A stretch of DNA of 64,000 nt from Panaeolus papilionaceus (taxonomy: Eukaryota; Basidiomycota; Agaricomycetes; Agaricales), in NCBI GenBank assembly GCA_015501605.1, contig JADNRZ010000002.1, positions 1,674,001 through 1,738,000 on the forward strand, given 5' to 3'. The translations under genes were made by a program, and so were the position numbers. The notes under the pieces are model-generated. The model did no database searches, was not told the DNA's origin, and saw nothing but the letters and a program-made list of their open reading frames with translations. Positions 14,001 to 27,100 of the stretch are shown piece after piece (positions within the stretch are counted from its first letter, which is position 1; every line of letters starts with the position of its first letter).

Positions 14001-16711
14001 GCCTACAGCTATTTGTTGTCAAGCTTAAAAAAGGATGAGCCTCGGTTGTAAATTTTTGGAAATGTTCAACACTCACTACTCAGGAATTATTATAACCGGT
14101 GCGTTCATGTCCATCTGAATGTCAATTGTCTTGTGAGTTTGTAGAGCATATTCCAATCCTGCCCGCGTTTCCTTGCGCAACCCTTCCAGCGTCTCACTGG
14201 CAGCCGTCTGCGTTGCATTAGCAAAAAGAAGTCAAAAATCGGAGGGGATGTAAAAAAGACCCACCAAGAGAGCTTCAACAGACTCCAATTGACTTGCAGG
14301 AGGTTTAAAGAACTTATATACCGCTTCAACGTAACCTCTATGATAAATGATTTCCATGTGTCGCATGCGAAGCGTCAACGCCGTATCAGCCCTCTCATCT
14401 AGGGGGTTATTCTCAAATTTCAAGTAGAAAAATGGATCAGAGTCGTCTGCGTCCAAAGATGTGGCAGGGGCGCCGGTTTCCTGCTCATGGTCGGACTTGA
14501 CATGGACGATCTGAGGGTAAAGGGAATCTTTGGTTGTTCCATCAAACACGCGCAGTCCATTCAGGGATATGGATGTTTCAAAATTGTCGGGGCGTTGAAT
14601 AAAGTTTGCCCGGAAGACATCGAAGACGATTGACATAACTTCGCTGGCCTCGCCATTTGGATCAGTTTTGAGGGTGAACGATCCGCGGTTTAGTTTTGCA
14701 GTAATCCGAGTTTTCAGTGAATCTCGAGGAACCTGTAGGGCTTCAACTAGCGCAGATTTTTCGTCATAATCCAGGACGTCATAAAGTTGCTTTCGTTGCT
14801 CCTCAGTCATTGTGCCTCCGAAGCCAGGTTCTTCAGGGGTCAATTCCGTTGAGGTTGATCCCCAGAGCCAACTTCCCCATCCCTGCTTTTGGGTCTGGAC
14901 TTTTTTCTCTTCTTCTAGCCTTTTTCTCAAAGCCGTATCCTTTTTAAGTTTTGATCTTGCAATGGAACGGTAGAAACGTATATCTTCATACGAAAGCTTC
15001 TTCTCCAAGGTGTCAAAACGCGATTGTTCCTGTTACAGTAGTCAACATCGTGCACACCAACATTAAACTGAACCAGCATAACTTACAGCAGGGTCCAGGG
15101 TACCAACGGTCTTTTTCTGAAAAAGGTCCACGTAGGAATTACGATCATCCCTACGCTCTGCGAAGTATTCCCAGGTCCACTTCCGTTTCTTTTCCTTGAC
15201 ACCCTCTAGAATCGCCCCAGTGGCATGCAAAAGCCTTGCTCGGGCTGGGTTGCTTGTGTAGATATTCTCTGCTGGACGATATTTTCCATACTAATGATAA
15301 TGTTAGCCTTTGTGGGCAATGCTCGCCAAACAACTCACCTGTCGCTTTCGGATGAAAACATGATACATGTCCACAAGCGATATGGCATCACGGTACTGAT
15401 GGTTATCCAGAGCAATACCAATCTCCTCGAATATCAATTGTACGTCAAAGCGAGGTGTTTGGTGGTCAACTCTGTGGTTTACCACAATCTGAATCTTGTA
15501 TCAGGGATGTAAAACGGACAAGCAACGATGTACGCACTCGACCTTCTCCTGAGACTGGTTTGAGGATATATTGGTGTTGGCCGTCGTCATCCGTATGCGA
15601 TATCTGAGTATAACATCTGAGTTGACAAGTGATGAACTGTGGTACTGTGACCTCACCATAGACGCAAACTTCTTTATAGATTCAGTTGTAGGCATACCAG
15701 CCATGCTCGGCGAATCGGTGTCGAAATATAGAGCCAGAGACTGTAGTTTAGCGAGCTAGACCCTTTGTTAGCAAGGTCAGGGGAAGTAACGCCCGTCAAA
15801 GAAGTACGTACTTTGTGAATAGCACCTGCCGTGCTTTCAATGAACGCAGCTTTCCATTCACTGTTGACTGACACCGCCGTGAATCCTGCCAAAGTGACGC
15901 CCGCCGCGAAAGGGTGCTAGTAGTCTGTGTGTCAGTTTAGTCACGAATCATATCTACGAGACAAACAGACCCCTGGGACGCTCATGTTATCCTCATATCG
16001 GATGTGTACATTCTTGACCGTGATCTGAACGTTGTTGATGACCTTGGTAATCAATGACTGAATGAGCCCTTGAGTTTGTGTAGAATCTTCTGTATTCGTA
16101 ACCATTGAGCGCTATGTAATACTAATCGCTGGTTCAAAATCTCTTACCTGCTTGCGTTTCTGCTTGACCCTTAACATGGAGAAGCTCTGCATTTTCCAAG
16201 CGCTCTGCCTTTGCTGCCTGGGCTCTTGCTTCATCTTCTTCAGCATTGGCACTGTATTGAGGAGAGGGGACAACGAGAAGGTAAACATCTTCGACAAGAA
16301 TTTCAACGGGTTGGTTTCCTAGGTTCATCCAGTGCAAGGACAGTGTGAATTTCCCCAAATGACCTATCGATAATTGAGAATTGATAAATGTGTGATTGAG
16401 CGGAAAGCGTAAAGATGTACCTTCCAGTACATCCACTGGTAGCTGGAACTTATCCAACGCGCCCTTTTTGAGTTTTAAGTTACGCAATGTAAGTTGCCCT
16501 GGATTCAAAGTCAAGTATGGTACGTCGAGTGATAACATTGAGCCTACCTTGACCAATTCCATAGTTGACTTGGTTCAGATCCAAATTCATAACATACGGG
16601 GTAAGAATGCGGTTAAAAAGCTATATACAAACTATTCAGCTACAAACTTGGAATAAAATGAAAGATACGCACCACATTGAGCACCTCCTTACCAGGATCG
16701 AGCCACCACAT
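5065..16711 (-). CDS. VPS13: Vacuolar protein sorting-associated protein VPS13, bridge-like lipid transfer protein
   Basis: VPS13 forms a long hydrophobic groove that moves phospholipids between organelles at contact sites. The gene runs right to left over 11.6 kb with many short introns; the coding length fits the roughly 3,100 residues of the family. The start [13 protein letters not shown] is followed by the chorein-type N terminus ([12 protein letters not shown], then [19 protein letters not shown] and [11 protein letters not shown]). The adaptor-binding repeats include the hallmark INKTG at about 10080 and again near 8790. An SHR-BD-type segment ([15 protein letters not shown]) lies near 8400. 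The C-terminal motif [11 protein letters not shown] followed by [15 protein letters not shown] (about 5860-5720) is diagnostic. The last exon, 5307-5065, matches the terminal PH-like domain. I did not resolve every intron, but each exon-sized piece I inspected is in the expected family order and no clear break was seen. Confidence 0.93.
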
Positions 16712-17873
16712 GCTGATCGGTTTTGTCTGGAAAAGGTTGCGGTTAACAATATAGGTATTTCATTCAAAGTAGGACGGCGCTAATAAAAGTATCAATCTAT
16801 CTCTTTTTCGCAAAGTGTTGTCGATGTTGGGTATACTTATTTGAGAGGATGTAGTTAAGTGCTGTTCTGTAAGTTGGTTGCGTTCATACAATCCATCTTG
16901 TGGAATGGCAAACGTCATGTTATGTAACCCACATCCCAATTAGGAGGACGGAGCCCAGGATATTTCAAAGCGCCAACTTTGTCTGCCACCTGCTTCAGTT
17001 TCATAGCGCGCTGGCTCCTGGATTTCGACTTCATATCCAACTGTTATATAGCTGCATACAGAATATTACGACAGCCCTTCATCTTGGCCTACCTTGTGGT
17101 ATCGAAAGGCAGCGAACAGGGACTCGCTTGCCGGGGGTTTCATGCATTACAAGGGAGCTACACACTTGGCACGACCGCGTTGGACGGCACAAAGCCCCTT
17201 CATGGTCTTCTTTCAAAAGGCGTGGAAACAGTGTGTGCGCGTGGCTGACTTAGGTGTGGGTTACAGAAAATATGACTTTTCTAGCGCATCTTATGTGGGT
17301 TCTGGTTTTTAGCAGGAGCCAATAACCTTTGGAAGAATGAAAACTACCAATTCTCAAAGCTTGCAAGTGACCAGATGCCATTGGGTGGACCACAAAGTCG
17401 GTAACCAAGTATAACATATGAGTATGTATGTGCGTTCAAGATCCGTTAACCACTACGAGAATTTTAACACTTGGCTCCAGGCCTATATGAATCGACAGTA
17501 TTTTTGGAAATCACTTCGAGCCCTATGCGCCCGATCGAGACCTCCAAACTGAATCCACCGATTGCTAAGTCCTGTGAGGATTCACTGGACCCAGATTCCT
17601 GATCAAAATCCAAGGAGGAGTCGACGAGATTAGTCTTTGATCAACTAGATTCGAATGACACTTTGTACGTATGCTTAGATACCCCCGGATCCGGCCTCAA
17701 TTCCGTTGTATCCCGAGCACCAGGTGCCTCGTGACAAGGTATGTTGGAAGACCCTTAGGACTATATAATAAAGAAGATGAGGGATATGCAACGCTCGTGT
17801 GCGCCCTGCTGCCTCTTATTCCCCCACACAATCCATACGCTCCCATAATCACCCCTTAAGACGTCCAGGCATC
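16712..17873. other. Intergenic region between VPS13 and the small unknown gene
   Basis: About 1.16 kb with no convincing gene. Open frames near 16900-17310 overlap one another and lack splice structure or recognisable motifs, so I treat them as chance. It must contain the VPS13 promoter on the left. On the right a TATA-like stretch at 17763-17771 lies about 110 bp before the ATG of the next gene. Confidence 0.4.
17763..17771 (+). promoter_or_regulatory. TATA-like box of the small unknown gene
   Basis: The stretch TATATAATA lies about 110 bp before the ATG at 17874, with a pyrimidine-rich run in between. Position and sequence suit a fungal core promoter. No transcript evidence is available, so this is inference from sequence. 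Confidence 0.3.
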
Positions 17874-18656
17874 ATGTTGTCAGTGTATCCCAATGGTTCC
17901 TTGTTCCCAAGTGCTCAACCACAACGACTAAAATTCGACGAGGTATGGACCTCAAGGTGTTACATTGGCAGTCAACTCACCGTTGAATTTACCGCCGATA
18001 GTTAGGCGATAGTGCCAACGCTGTGCAGAGATTTACAAAGTGAGTAATATCGTCCAAACGCGGAGAAATATATTTCCAACAGAGAACATTACCACCTTAA
18101 CTATGCATTAGACTTGCCATTCGTTCAGGAAAAACTGCTATCCGACTTCAATGTACTGTCCCCACCTGGGGTGCATCTGACAGTACTACTTGTGAGTACC
18201 ATATGTGTGTGTAATTAGCGATTGTCATTGGTACTTAAGTCGTGTCTTATAAATCAGACTTTGACCTTCACGACCTTCACGACCTCCGTTCACGTCTGTT
18301 AGTCTTCATTCACGACCTGTTACACTCGCTCCGTGCATCTGGTGTAAGCCCACATACAATACCCCCTATAATTGATATGGTGTCTCATTCTGTTTTAGAT
18401 ATCTGCTTCCTATTCACTCAGACTTGTGCCCGCCAATTCGCCACTATGCACTATTTGTGTTCTTCCAAGTGCCGGATCATTGCAAGTAATCAATTCAGAT
18501 GCGTTGTCGAAGGTACTAGCGCAGGACGACGCGCTGTTTAAAAGGTATATATATATGTTCCCTCTATGTTGTTGCTTGATTACAAGAACTGATTCAAATT
18601 TTAGGAAACAGGTCGTTCTTGTCGATCTCGAAGATCCATGGTTAATTCTCACATAG
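17874..18656 (+). CDS. Hypothetical small protein, about 135 residues, multi-exon
   Basis: Not recognised. A consistent model can be read: an exon from ATG 17874 ending LKFDE at about 17942; an exon giving LGDSANAVQRFTK; an exon giving EHYHLNYALDLPFVQEKLLS and ending at VHLTVLL (18191); an exon from about 18401 giving ISASYSLRLVPANSPLCTIC; and a last exon ending DLEDPWLILT at 18656. All junctions are GT..AG and keep frame. The third intron is long (about 209 bp) for this genome and may hide a further exon around 18259-18337. There is no signal peptide or clear membrane segment. A TATA-like box about 110 bp upstream supports expression. It sits alone between VPS13 and the elongase, so context gives no function. 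Confidence 0.45.
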
Positions 18657-19166
18657 TGAACATTCTGTGACTCGGACCTTGATCATCATAAGTCATTTTT
18701 TCGTTTTTTTTTTTTGGTTGTATGTCAGGAATTTGTAACATGCTGTAACACCAGCTTATATATAGAAAAAGCATTATGGATTGAACGAGATTGTTGAAGT
18801 CCCCTATTTTTAACTGCCTGATTGAGAGCCGCCTACTCAGAGTCTGATTTCGATACCCCCAGCATCTTCCCCAAAGAAGTGTGGATAATTAAATATGCGC
18901 GAATAAGTGGTGGAAGGTGGTAGATGGTCAGAGGAATAGCGTAAAGACTAAAGAAAAAAGTCATGAATTTGCGACATCCGTCTCGGAGAAGCACTTTATG
19001 TGTTAGCGGAAATAGTACATTGAGGACTACTTGCACGCGGAATAAATAACACATGCAAGGAAATGAGTGACGTGACATAGTGTGACACCCCAGGGCATTG
19101 ACTGTTCAAATTTCGTTGAAATTGTTTACAAGTTGTCAATTCCAGGTTTCTTCCTCTTGTACACTC
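18657..19166. other. Intergenic region upstream of the elongase gene
   Basis: About 510 bp. It contains a T-rich stretch near 18697-18718 that may serve the 3' end of the preceding gene. An 81-codon minus-strand open frame (18833-19078) is hydrophobic but has no recognisable relatives or splice structure. No further gene is supported. Confidence 0.35.
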
Positions 19167-20429
19167 ATGGCGTCCCTTGCTGATTTCCTCCTGGCGCTGT
19201 CCCCATATCGCCTTCCAACCCATCTTCAATCATGGGTTAGAGGTGAAACTCCTCTTTCCACTGACCAGGTCGTCATCAGCGCGCTTGTCACCTACCTCGT
19301 CACCATTTTCTCCATTCAGTGGTTTATGAAGGACAAGCAGGCCCCGAAACTCACGACTCTCTTCCAGATTCACAATGTCATTCTAAGCTCAGGGAGTGCC
19401 CTCCTCCTTGCTCTTATGCTTGAGGATATTGCGCCTAAAATTTGGAATCACGGCATCTACAGCGCTCTCTGCTCGGAACAGTCCTGGACTTCTGTTAGAC
19501 TTTTTATTCTCTGACGCGTCCTATTTCTCTAAATTCGTTCTATTTCTTCAGAGAATGGAATTTTACTATATGATCAACTATTACTTTAAGTACCTGGAGC
19601 TTCTTGACACAGTCTTCCTTGCGCTCAAGAAGAAACCTCTTCGTGAGTCGGTACTCATTTAAAGCCGTATATCGAACTGACAGTGTTGTTGTAGAGTTCT
19701 TGCATGTCTTCCATCACTCGGCTACAGCGTTGCTTTGCTACACTCAACTTAACGGCAAGACGAGCATCGTACGTTTTTGGGGTGCCTTACTCGGTGCTGC
19801 CAGCTAATAATTTCCGTAGTCGTGGGCCGTCATCGTCCTGAACCTCGCTGTTCATGTCATCATGTGTTCGTTTCCCGGATTTTGTTTCCATTTCACTTGC
19901 TGAAATCACTCTAGACTACTATTACTACGCTACTGCTGGTGGTGCTAAGTTTTGGGTATGTTACTTTTCTTTTTTTTTCTAGGCCCCGAGCAATTTCTCA
20001 TGAGCCATACAGTGGAAAAAATATCTTACCAGCATGCAAATCACACAGTTCATCATTGACCTTGCTCTCGTGTACTTCGGCAGTATGTACAAATATCATC
20101 GACACTGTTTACCGTCACTTACCCGCACTTTACAGCTTACCAGCGTGTTGCATGGAAGTATTATCCCCAAATCCCTCACATCTCCAACTGCGCAGGTTCA
20201 GAAAAGTCTGCCTTCTTCGGTTGCGCTCTTCTCACCAGCTACCTTGGTCTATTTATCAACTTCTACTTCCAAACCTATAAGAAGCCAGCTGCGAAGAAGT
20301 CGGGGTCCAACGGTGTTGCAAATGGCCATACCAACGGAAAGATTAACGGATCTGCAAACGGCTCTGCGTAAGTGTACCTGACCTTATGACTCTCCGATGT
20401 CATTGACATTTGTTGCCGACAGACGTTAA
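19167..20429 (+). CDS. Very-long-chain fatty acid elongase, ELO family (3-ketoacyl-CoA synthase)
   Basis: ELO proteins condense malonyl-CoA with a long-chain acyl-CoA in the endoplasmic reticulum, supplying very-long-chain acids for sphingolipids. The protein starts MASLADFLLALSPY and contains several hydrophobic segments. The family signature KYLELLDTVFLALKKKPL is present, then QFLHVFHHSAT with the catalytic HxxHH box (split from the previous exon by an intron and encoded from about 19699), then YYYYATAGGAKFW and further membrane spans. The C terminus is basic (KKPAAKK), like an ER retrieval tail, and then Asn/Gly-rich. The 3' end is uncertain. A TAA lies at 20369-20371, but a strong GTAAGT donor overlaps it, and splicing 20368-20422 would end the protein two codons later at 20429. 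Whether it is the Elo2 or Elo3 type cannot be decided. Confidence 0.9.
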
Positions 20430-20995
20430 GCAGATCGAGCTTATACCTAATTGAATCTAATTACGAGCTATATGCCCACATATATACCATGGAACATTAC
20501 GCCTGATACTTATAATATCTGTTGTCGAACACGGTCAAAATGTAATGAGATTGAATTAGAGGTCTGCTTTTACGATGCCCCAATCATATACCCACCGTCT
20601 AGATGTTATCGTACAGTTTTGAGTACATATGTGCTGGACAGCGCCGTCGGGAATTGAGAGTTCTGTTCAATGCATTATGGATAGATGAGCGATGCGTGAC
20701 CACATTGTCACAATCGGACTTGTTAGTGAATTTTCACCTGAAAGTTGACATATTCAAGAGAATTTTATAGACAAAGTTTGAAAAGGCAATATTTAGGTAA
20801 GAATTGATATCCAAAGATAGTAACGCTATTAGTAGCCACCAATTTCTCAGGCCAAACCTAATACCAATGGAATTGAGCGCCTGATTCCTCCAACGTGATT
20901 AATGAAGTTATAAAACCTGTTGGCAGTTCTTCGACACCCCCATTTCGGTCTGCCCCCATTCTTAACATCCTCCCGTCCTACTCATCCTCATCACG
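20430..20995. other. Intergenic region, elongase 3' side and RasGAP promoter
   Basis: About 565 bp of AT-rich sequence without a supported gene. The final 60 bases before the RasGAP ATG are pyrimidine-rich, as expected of a promoter. No repeat or RNA gene was noticed. Confidence 0.35.
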
Positions 20996-23900
20996 ATGGC
21001 TGAGCGTTGGCCTAACGAGCATGTCAATCCTGGTGCTTCGGGATCCAGGGAGTTTCTTGTCAACGTGGAAGTCTACATATCCAATGCGTCTGGTACAAGT
21101 TTGCGAAAGGTATATTTACGAACTTCCTTCTGTTCTCTTACTTGAGCTTAAAATCTACAGCCTGTCGCTGTGAAAGGCAAAAAGGGTGATAAACGTGATT
21201 CAGGGGGGGATGATGGACGATTCAAAGGTCAGCTCACACTTCTTCCAGATCGACATCATACTCAGACCAACCTCAGAGAAATCTGGCTCCAACTGGCCCT
21301 TGTCGCTTCAACGACACATTACCTCCGCAGGTCATTGGAGATCAGCGACGTGTAAGCTGACTGAAGATGGTGAACGTTGTATGCTTAACGTCTATGTTGA
21401 TGTAAGTCCAAGCCCTATTAATCACATCACATGTGTCTTGATTTATATCTGTGCAGGATTCGATATTATACCAAACTATCTACATCCATCTCCTAAACCA
21501 GACAGATATCCGTCCTGCGGATACATCCCTGTTCTATAGAAAAGATTGCGTCGGTATATTTGCTGTTGGGTGCGAATCGTTCCCGCTGTTAACCCGGCAT
21601 ATTTACTAACATCTAGCAGTGGACAGCGTTGGAACTCTTCGAATGCCCAAGAACCGCTGTATCTTCAGTTTCCTAATTCTGATGTTAGCTGTACATGGCA
21701 AGCGCTCTTGAAGTCGTATGCTATTCCTGAGATATATGGTCGATGGTGGTTCCCTCTTGAGGGAGGATCCTATCGCATGTGGAGACAAGTTGAATTGACC
21801 ATCCTTCAAGGTCGAAATCTAGGATCTACAAAACATGATCTCAGTGCACATGGTCATGACAATGAAGATGGCATGGATGCAGACATTGCATGCGAGGTCC
21901 ATCTAAATGGCATCCTCTGCAGTCGAACTACTGTCAAGAAGGGTCCAAGTCCACCAGATTGGCACGAAAGTTTTACTTTCTCTGGGTTACCTCCATTCGA
22001 ACATTTGGAAGTAGTCGTCTGGAGGGACAAGAAACCTGGGAAACCCACCATCCTGGGGACGACTCGCATTGCCTTGGGAAATTTCCGTCGGGGAGACGAT
22101 GTCGAGGGTTGGTTTCCTATCCTCCAGCCAGCGACTATAGGAGCAGAAATGCAAATGGGAGATCTCCGGCTGAAGATTCGAGTAGACGAGTACGTTTACC
22201 CTTTCTCACCAGATGTCGTCGCTCATTCGTTTGTAGAGAAATTATTTTGCCCTATTCAGCGTACAATAACCTCCTTTCGGTAACAGCTCCCTTTCTATGA
22301 CCATTTGAGGGAATTCACCGTTTCATAGACATGTAACTCGCGCAATTTCTTGGACTGGATGGCCGACTTAGAAGGCCGGCTTAAGATTAAGTCGATTTCG
22401 TTACATTTAATGTCCATTGCTATTGCCAGGAATGTTGTCGTAGAGCAAATCCAAGAATACGCGGCCCGAGAAGTCGAGAATTCGACTGCATGTAAGTCCA
22501 TTTAGCTCAACCACATGCTTGCTCGGGCTAATTCAGCGATAGCTCAACAGACACTCTTTCGTGGAAACACGACCTTGACTAAAGTCATAGAGTTATTCAT
22601 GACGTGGTATGGGAGGTCATTTCTGGAGGCGAGCATCGGGACTGTGTTGCGGCGCCTGTGTCACGAAAAAATTGCAATTGAAGTGGATCCCGTCCGAGGT
22701 GGTAAACACATAAAAGAGAAGGAAGTCGAGCGCAACGTGGAACAGCTGATACACTGGTGTCAGGAGTTTTGGAAACAAATATATTCTGTGCGAGCGGAAT
22801 GTCCCAAGTGCGTGTGTCCGGTACACTACTGACTTTCAACATATGTTAATATTTGGTCATTCAGTGAGATGCGAATCCTTTTTAAAACAATTCGCAAACT
22901 CGTGGAACAGAAATACAAGCTAGATTCAGTGTCGACAGACACCAATAATTACCTTCCATGGCAAAGTGTATCCGCCTTTTGCTTCCTGAGATTTATTGTC
23001 CCCGCCATCCTACACCCGCACTTATTCGGCCTATATCCAGGTAAGGGTTTCTTGATGATGCGCCGCTCATTGGAAGATCTCATTATGTTATACAGGACTC
23101 CCTAGTCCAGCTGTTCGACGAAGTCTAACCTTGATTGCCAAAGTTATTCAAAGCCTTGCAAATCTAAACACCGTGAGACCTCCCCTTCTTCACTAGGATA
23201 TCATCTGAGAAAGGAACATGTAGACTCCTCAAAAAGAAACATTTATGCGGGGTGTCCAGGATTTTTTGAAGGAGAGTCTCCCTGCTATGATTGATTACAT
23301 AGCGATCGTATCAACTCCTATCAGCGAGGCCCCAACGTCTCACCTGGCGGATGAGAAGACTAGACATGACAGGTTACATGTAGTGAACGCCCTGCGACAC
23401 CGAACTCGGAATATGAACGTTCTGGATCGTGAAGCTGTTCCCATTCTCCCTCATCTTCTCGACATTCCAAGGCACCTTGCTGTCATCACCTCTGCTGTTA
23501 TACGCAGTTCGAGGGACCTTGGAGTTCGTCCCCGAGCGGGCGAAAGTGCTGACGCCTACCTTGACGAATTCTGTGCAAGATGTTATGAGGTCGAAGAAGA
23601 GGCCTTGAACAGGGTCAGCCAGTTGGCCAGCAAGGTATCTGCGGAAGGCAGGCGACCCTCTCTTACTAATGGCTCTAAAGCACGCGGGCTTCGTCCACAG
23701 AGGTCGATCGGTGAAATGCCGAGGTCTCCGTTATCCCCTGTGACGAGTTCTGTCGTTTCGGCTGGGCCTTCTCGTCAGACAAAGGGCCCTCGGCCCTCAA
23801 CCGCCCCTTCTCCCTCCGAAACAAGCCCAGCACATTCATTTCCATTTCCAACTGACACCTCGGTACTAGGTTCCAAGGGATTGTCCAAAAAGAGTCCAAT

Positions 23901-24084
23901 AGACGATCCCCGCACGCGCATTCCCCAGAACCAACGGCATATCCACATGAAGGCTCCATCAACCGACTCTGTTCCATCCACAGCAGGTCCAGTACCGATT
24001 CGTCTACCATCAGCGGCAGAACAGGAGCCTCCTGAAGACCCGGGAAAGAAAAAGAAAAGTCTTCTGCGCATGTTGCGGCGATGA
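20996..24084 (+). CDS. C2 and RasGAP domain protein, GTPase-activating protein for a Ras-type GTPase (BUD2-like)
   Basis: RasGAPs switch off Ras-family GTPases by supplying an arginine finger. The start MAERWPNEHVNPG is followed by a PH-like/N-terminal region with the family segment ATCKLTEDGERCMLNVYVD and SILYQTIYIHLLNQTDIRPA. A C2 domain follows at about 21790-22190 (QVELTILQGRNLG, then WRDKKPGKPTILGTTRI). The RasGAP domain begins with EIILPYSAYNNLL. The arginine-finger motif FRGNT is at about 22560, and the structural motif FLRFIVPAI, matching FLRxxxPA, is near 22990; both key elements are intact. The C-terminal 200 residues are Ser/Pro-rich and end in a lysine-arginine cluster, perhaps for membrane binding. 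One intron (42 bp after KGKK) is very short. The C2-RasGAP order resembles fungal Bud2 GAPs for Rsr1, but the target is inferred. It ends 108 bp from the convergent AP-2 gene. Confidence 0.88.
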
Positions 24085-24192
24085 GCTCGTGGTCATTGTA
24101 TTTCATACCCCCTATTTTCCCTTCGCTTCCATCTCCCATATATTTTAAGGGTTCGTTCTTTTTTAGGTCCCATGTATTAATTTATAGATTAC

Positions 24193-27100
24193 TCAAGTTG
24201 TTTGCGAAGTCATCAATGGCTTCTGTATTAGTTTCTGTATCTCGGTAGCCACTTCCCCAGAAGAACTGCGTACTGTTAGGCGACATAGCTATAGCAAAGA
24301 GGTTAACATGCATTTCACGCAAGTGATGTTTCAAAGGTTACCTTGGCCTCGCGATTGGGTTCCAGTCTCAGCAAGCAGCCCACACGACCGTCCGTCGACA
24401 TGTGAAGTATTCCAGCAGCGACGAGGTTGCTTGGGTTTGGGTCAATCCCTTCCAACACTTCGAGATTATGACCTGTTACGACTTGACGATGTTTGGTCAA
24501 ATCAATCTGACCAGCAGAGGTCAGAGCAATTGGAAAGATTGCCTGAGCTTCACGCTCTCCTCCAATAATCTTCCATCGCTCGAAGAAGTCCGTTTGTCCA
24601 AGTTTAACCCCAGAACAAAACCTTGACAAAACTATAGGTAAACGCAGCGAGATGGCTTGGTGAGAGCCAGCCAGGTAAGAAATCGTTAAGATAGGGGGCG
24701 AAGAGAACGTTTTCTTGCACTCCACGTGTAGTAATTGTTGGATTTGACTCCGTGAGGAGATGGTATTGGGTGGTATTTTAGCGAATGATACGGAAAGCGC
24801 TTCGGGGTCACCTATATGCAGTGAAGTTGTGAAAGACGTTAGAGGCGCATCTATTTTGTTCCCAAGGTAAACTGCGAGCTGTCCAATATGGCTTTGGAAC
24901 CTCGCTTTGATACCAACCTGGATCTGAACATCCTCGTAGAGTACGCCTTCGGCGGAGTGGGTAAGTGCCTCAAACCACTGTTCAATATTTGGACCACCAG
25001 TCAGCCTTGGGGCACGGTCGGCCGGTGTCTCCAAAAGTGGGATGGCGGAGGGTGGCACAGGTGAGGACGAGCCTGCTATATTTAACCCGGCAAGAGACTC
25101 CATAATTCCCCGACCATCTGCTGTTGAGCTATTGTCGTGACCCGCGACGTCAACCATTAGGGTCGTTTTTCGTTTGACGACATCTCTTTCTAAGTTGGCC
25201 TCCTTTCCGCCGTGTATCCATGTGCGCTTGTCACCTGTATCACCCTGCTTTTTGTTGAGGCTCCCTAACAGTGCGCTTACGCGGGGAGGGAAGGGGGGCA
25301 TTTCTTCACACACATTTTGCAGGAAGTCGTCGTCATCTGGTCGCGAAGCCAATGCGTAGAATTCGCATGCCCTCTGTTGTAGCTCGGCATCCAAGACGTG
25401 ACGGTAGCGTTCGAAAATGTTGAGAAGCTGAGGCTTGATTTCTGGGAATACGTTTACCCATTTGATGTACGTCGACAATAGAAGGGCGCGGGTGGCCGCG
25501 ACGCAAAACTGAGATTTCGAGTGAAGGACTTGGAACTGTTCGATGGGACTGTATCCATGATCATTGGCAATAAGATGTCCATATTCTCCGAGGATGTAGC
25601 CTTTGCCCGAGTTAAACTCTGATAAGAGTGGGAAGAAAATGGCCGACGTACCTCCGACCTTTACAAGGCTTTCATGTGTTGAAGGAGCTCTAAGATGCTC
25701 AAACACAACTTTCGCCGCATATTCTTGAAGATCTTCTGTGTTTGTTACGATTTGTACCACCCGATACCAGACCTCGTCTCCGACATGTTCTCCGGCCGTG
25801 CTAATGAGTTGCAGTATAGTGTCCACATACCACTTGTACGAGGTGGCATATTTCTCCGTCAGGATTGCGATTTTGAGACACATTTCCTCCCGCAACGCGT
25901 AATCAGCCACCCGGAGATATCTGAGCAGCTCCCCAACTATGAGCTCCGAGTTATCCACATCACACATGCTATACAGCAAATCCAAAGCTCTTCGGCGGAC
26001 TGAAATATCTTTGTCCCGTAGTGATAGAATAATAGTGTGCTGGTGTTTTTTGATTGGGTCTAGAGAGTCGGCCCTTGCGGCCAGATGGGCCAAGGTGTCA
26101 AGGCCCAGATATCGAACGTTGGTCTCCTTAGATTGGATGAATCGTGCAAGCAAAACAGCAGCATTTCCAACAAGTGGCGAGCTTGTGTCGAGGTGGATTG
26201 CAAGCGATATAGCTTCGAAGAGGACGGCATGCTGTGCATTATTGTGCTGCACGTTCCTAGACGGTTCGGCACAGTTATTCATAACTGTTTGTAGAACCTC
26301 ATGTAGGACATTGCGTATTGTAGGGTCGGCTATGACCTTGTCAGCTATGAGATTGGCCCCAAATGTATGGAACATACTTGTCGGAGGGTAATACTGCAGG
26401 AGTCGCAACAGCTTGACCTGGAGCCAGGGAGAAGGTACCTTGTAATAGGTGTATGTTGCTGCATACTTGCGTTCCACAACGAGCTGTGTGAAAAATGATG
26501 AGTTATAAACGCGAAGGTTCCTACAGGAAACATACTCTGTATAACCCATCGACAGCCTTCGTGTAGCACACTGCGTAGGCGTCCAAATGATCCTGCGCCA
26601 GTGCCATCACCAAACTGGTCACACAAATGACCACGCCCTGTTCGAGAATCAGCAGAATTCAATTACAAGGAGTGTAAATACTTACCAGATCTAAGTCATC
26701 CATCAATGAGACTATGCGAAGCGCCCATTCGGCTGCAGGAATAACCTCGGGATGTTTTCTATAAAGACGCAGTAACGTAAGAGCAGCTTTCTTTCTGACA
26801 AAACTCTGCGAAGTCCTATACATTGGTATTAGCTACTACTGTGAGTAGGCTGAGAGAGAGAAGGCAACCCACGGAGAAATCAATAGACGGTGGACATCTT
26901 CCACCAGTGCCTCCGCCATTTCACTTCCACCAACATTGGCGATTGCATGAAGCGCGAGACAATTATCGACCTCGTGATTAGAGTCTAAGTCTTTGCGTAT
27001 AGAGTTGACTACTAGTCGAAGAAAGTCTGAATTTTCGTGCATTAGGAGTGTGACAGCCAAGTACCCCTGTGTGAAAGTGATATCATTAATCCCAAGTTGT

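Noticed and set aside
16900..17312. Overlapping plus-strand frames upstream of VPS13
   Set aside because: Three frames are open over the same DNA, none has a motif, splice sites or a promoter, and the region is the VPS13 5' flank.
18259..18310. Short tandem-like words (CTTCACGAC) near 18270
   Set aside because: Only two or three imperfect copies, probably part of an exon or intron, not a repeat array.
18833..19078. Hydrophobic 81-codon minus-strand frame before the elongase
   Set aside because: It looks membrane-like, but there is no family match, no intron and no clear promoter. AT-rich spacers often give such frames.
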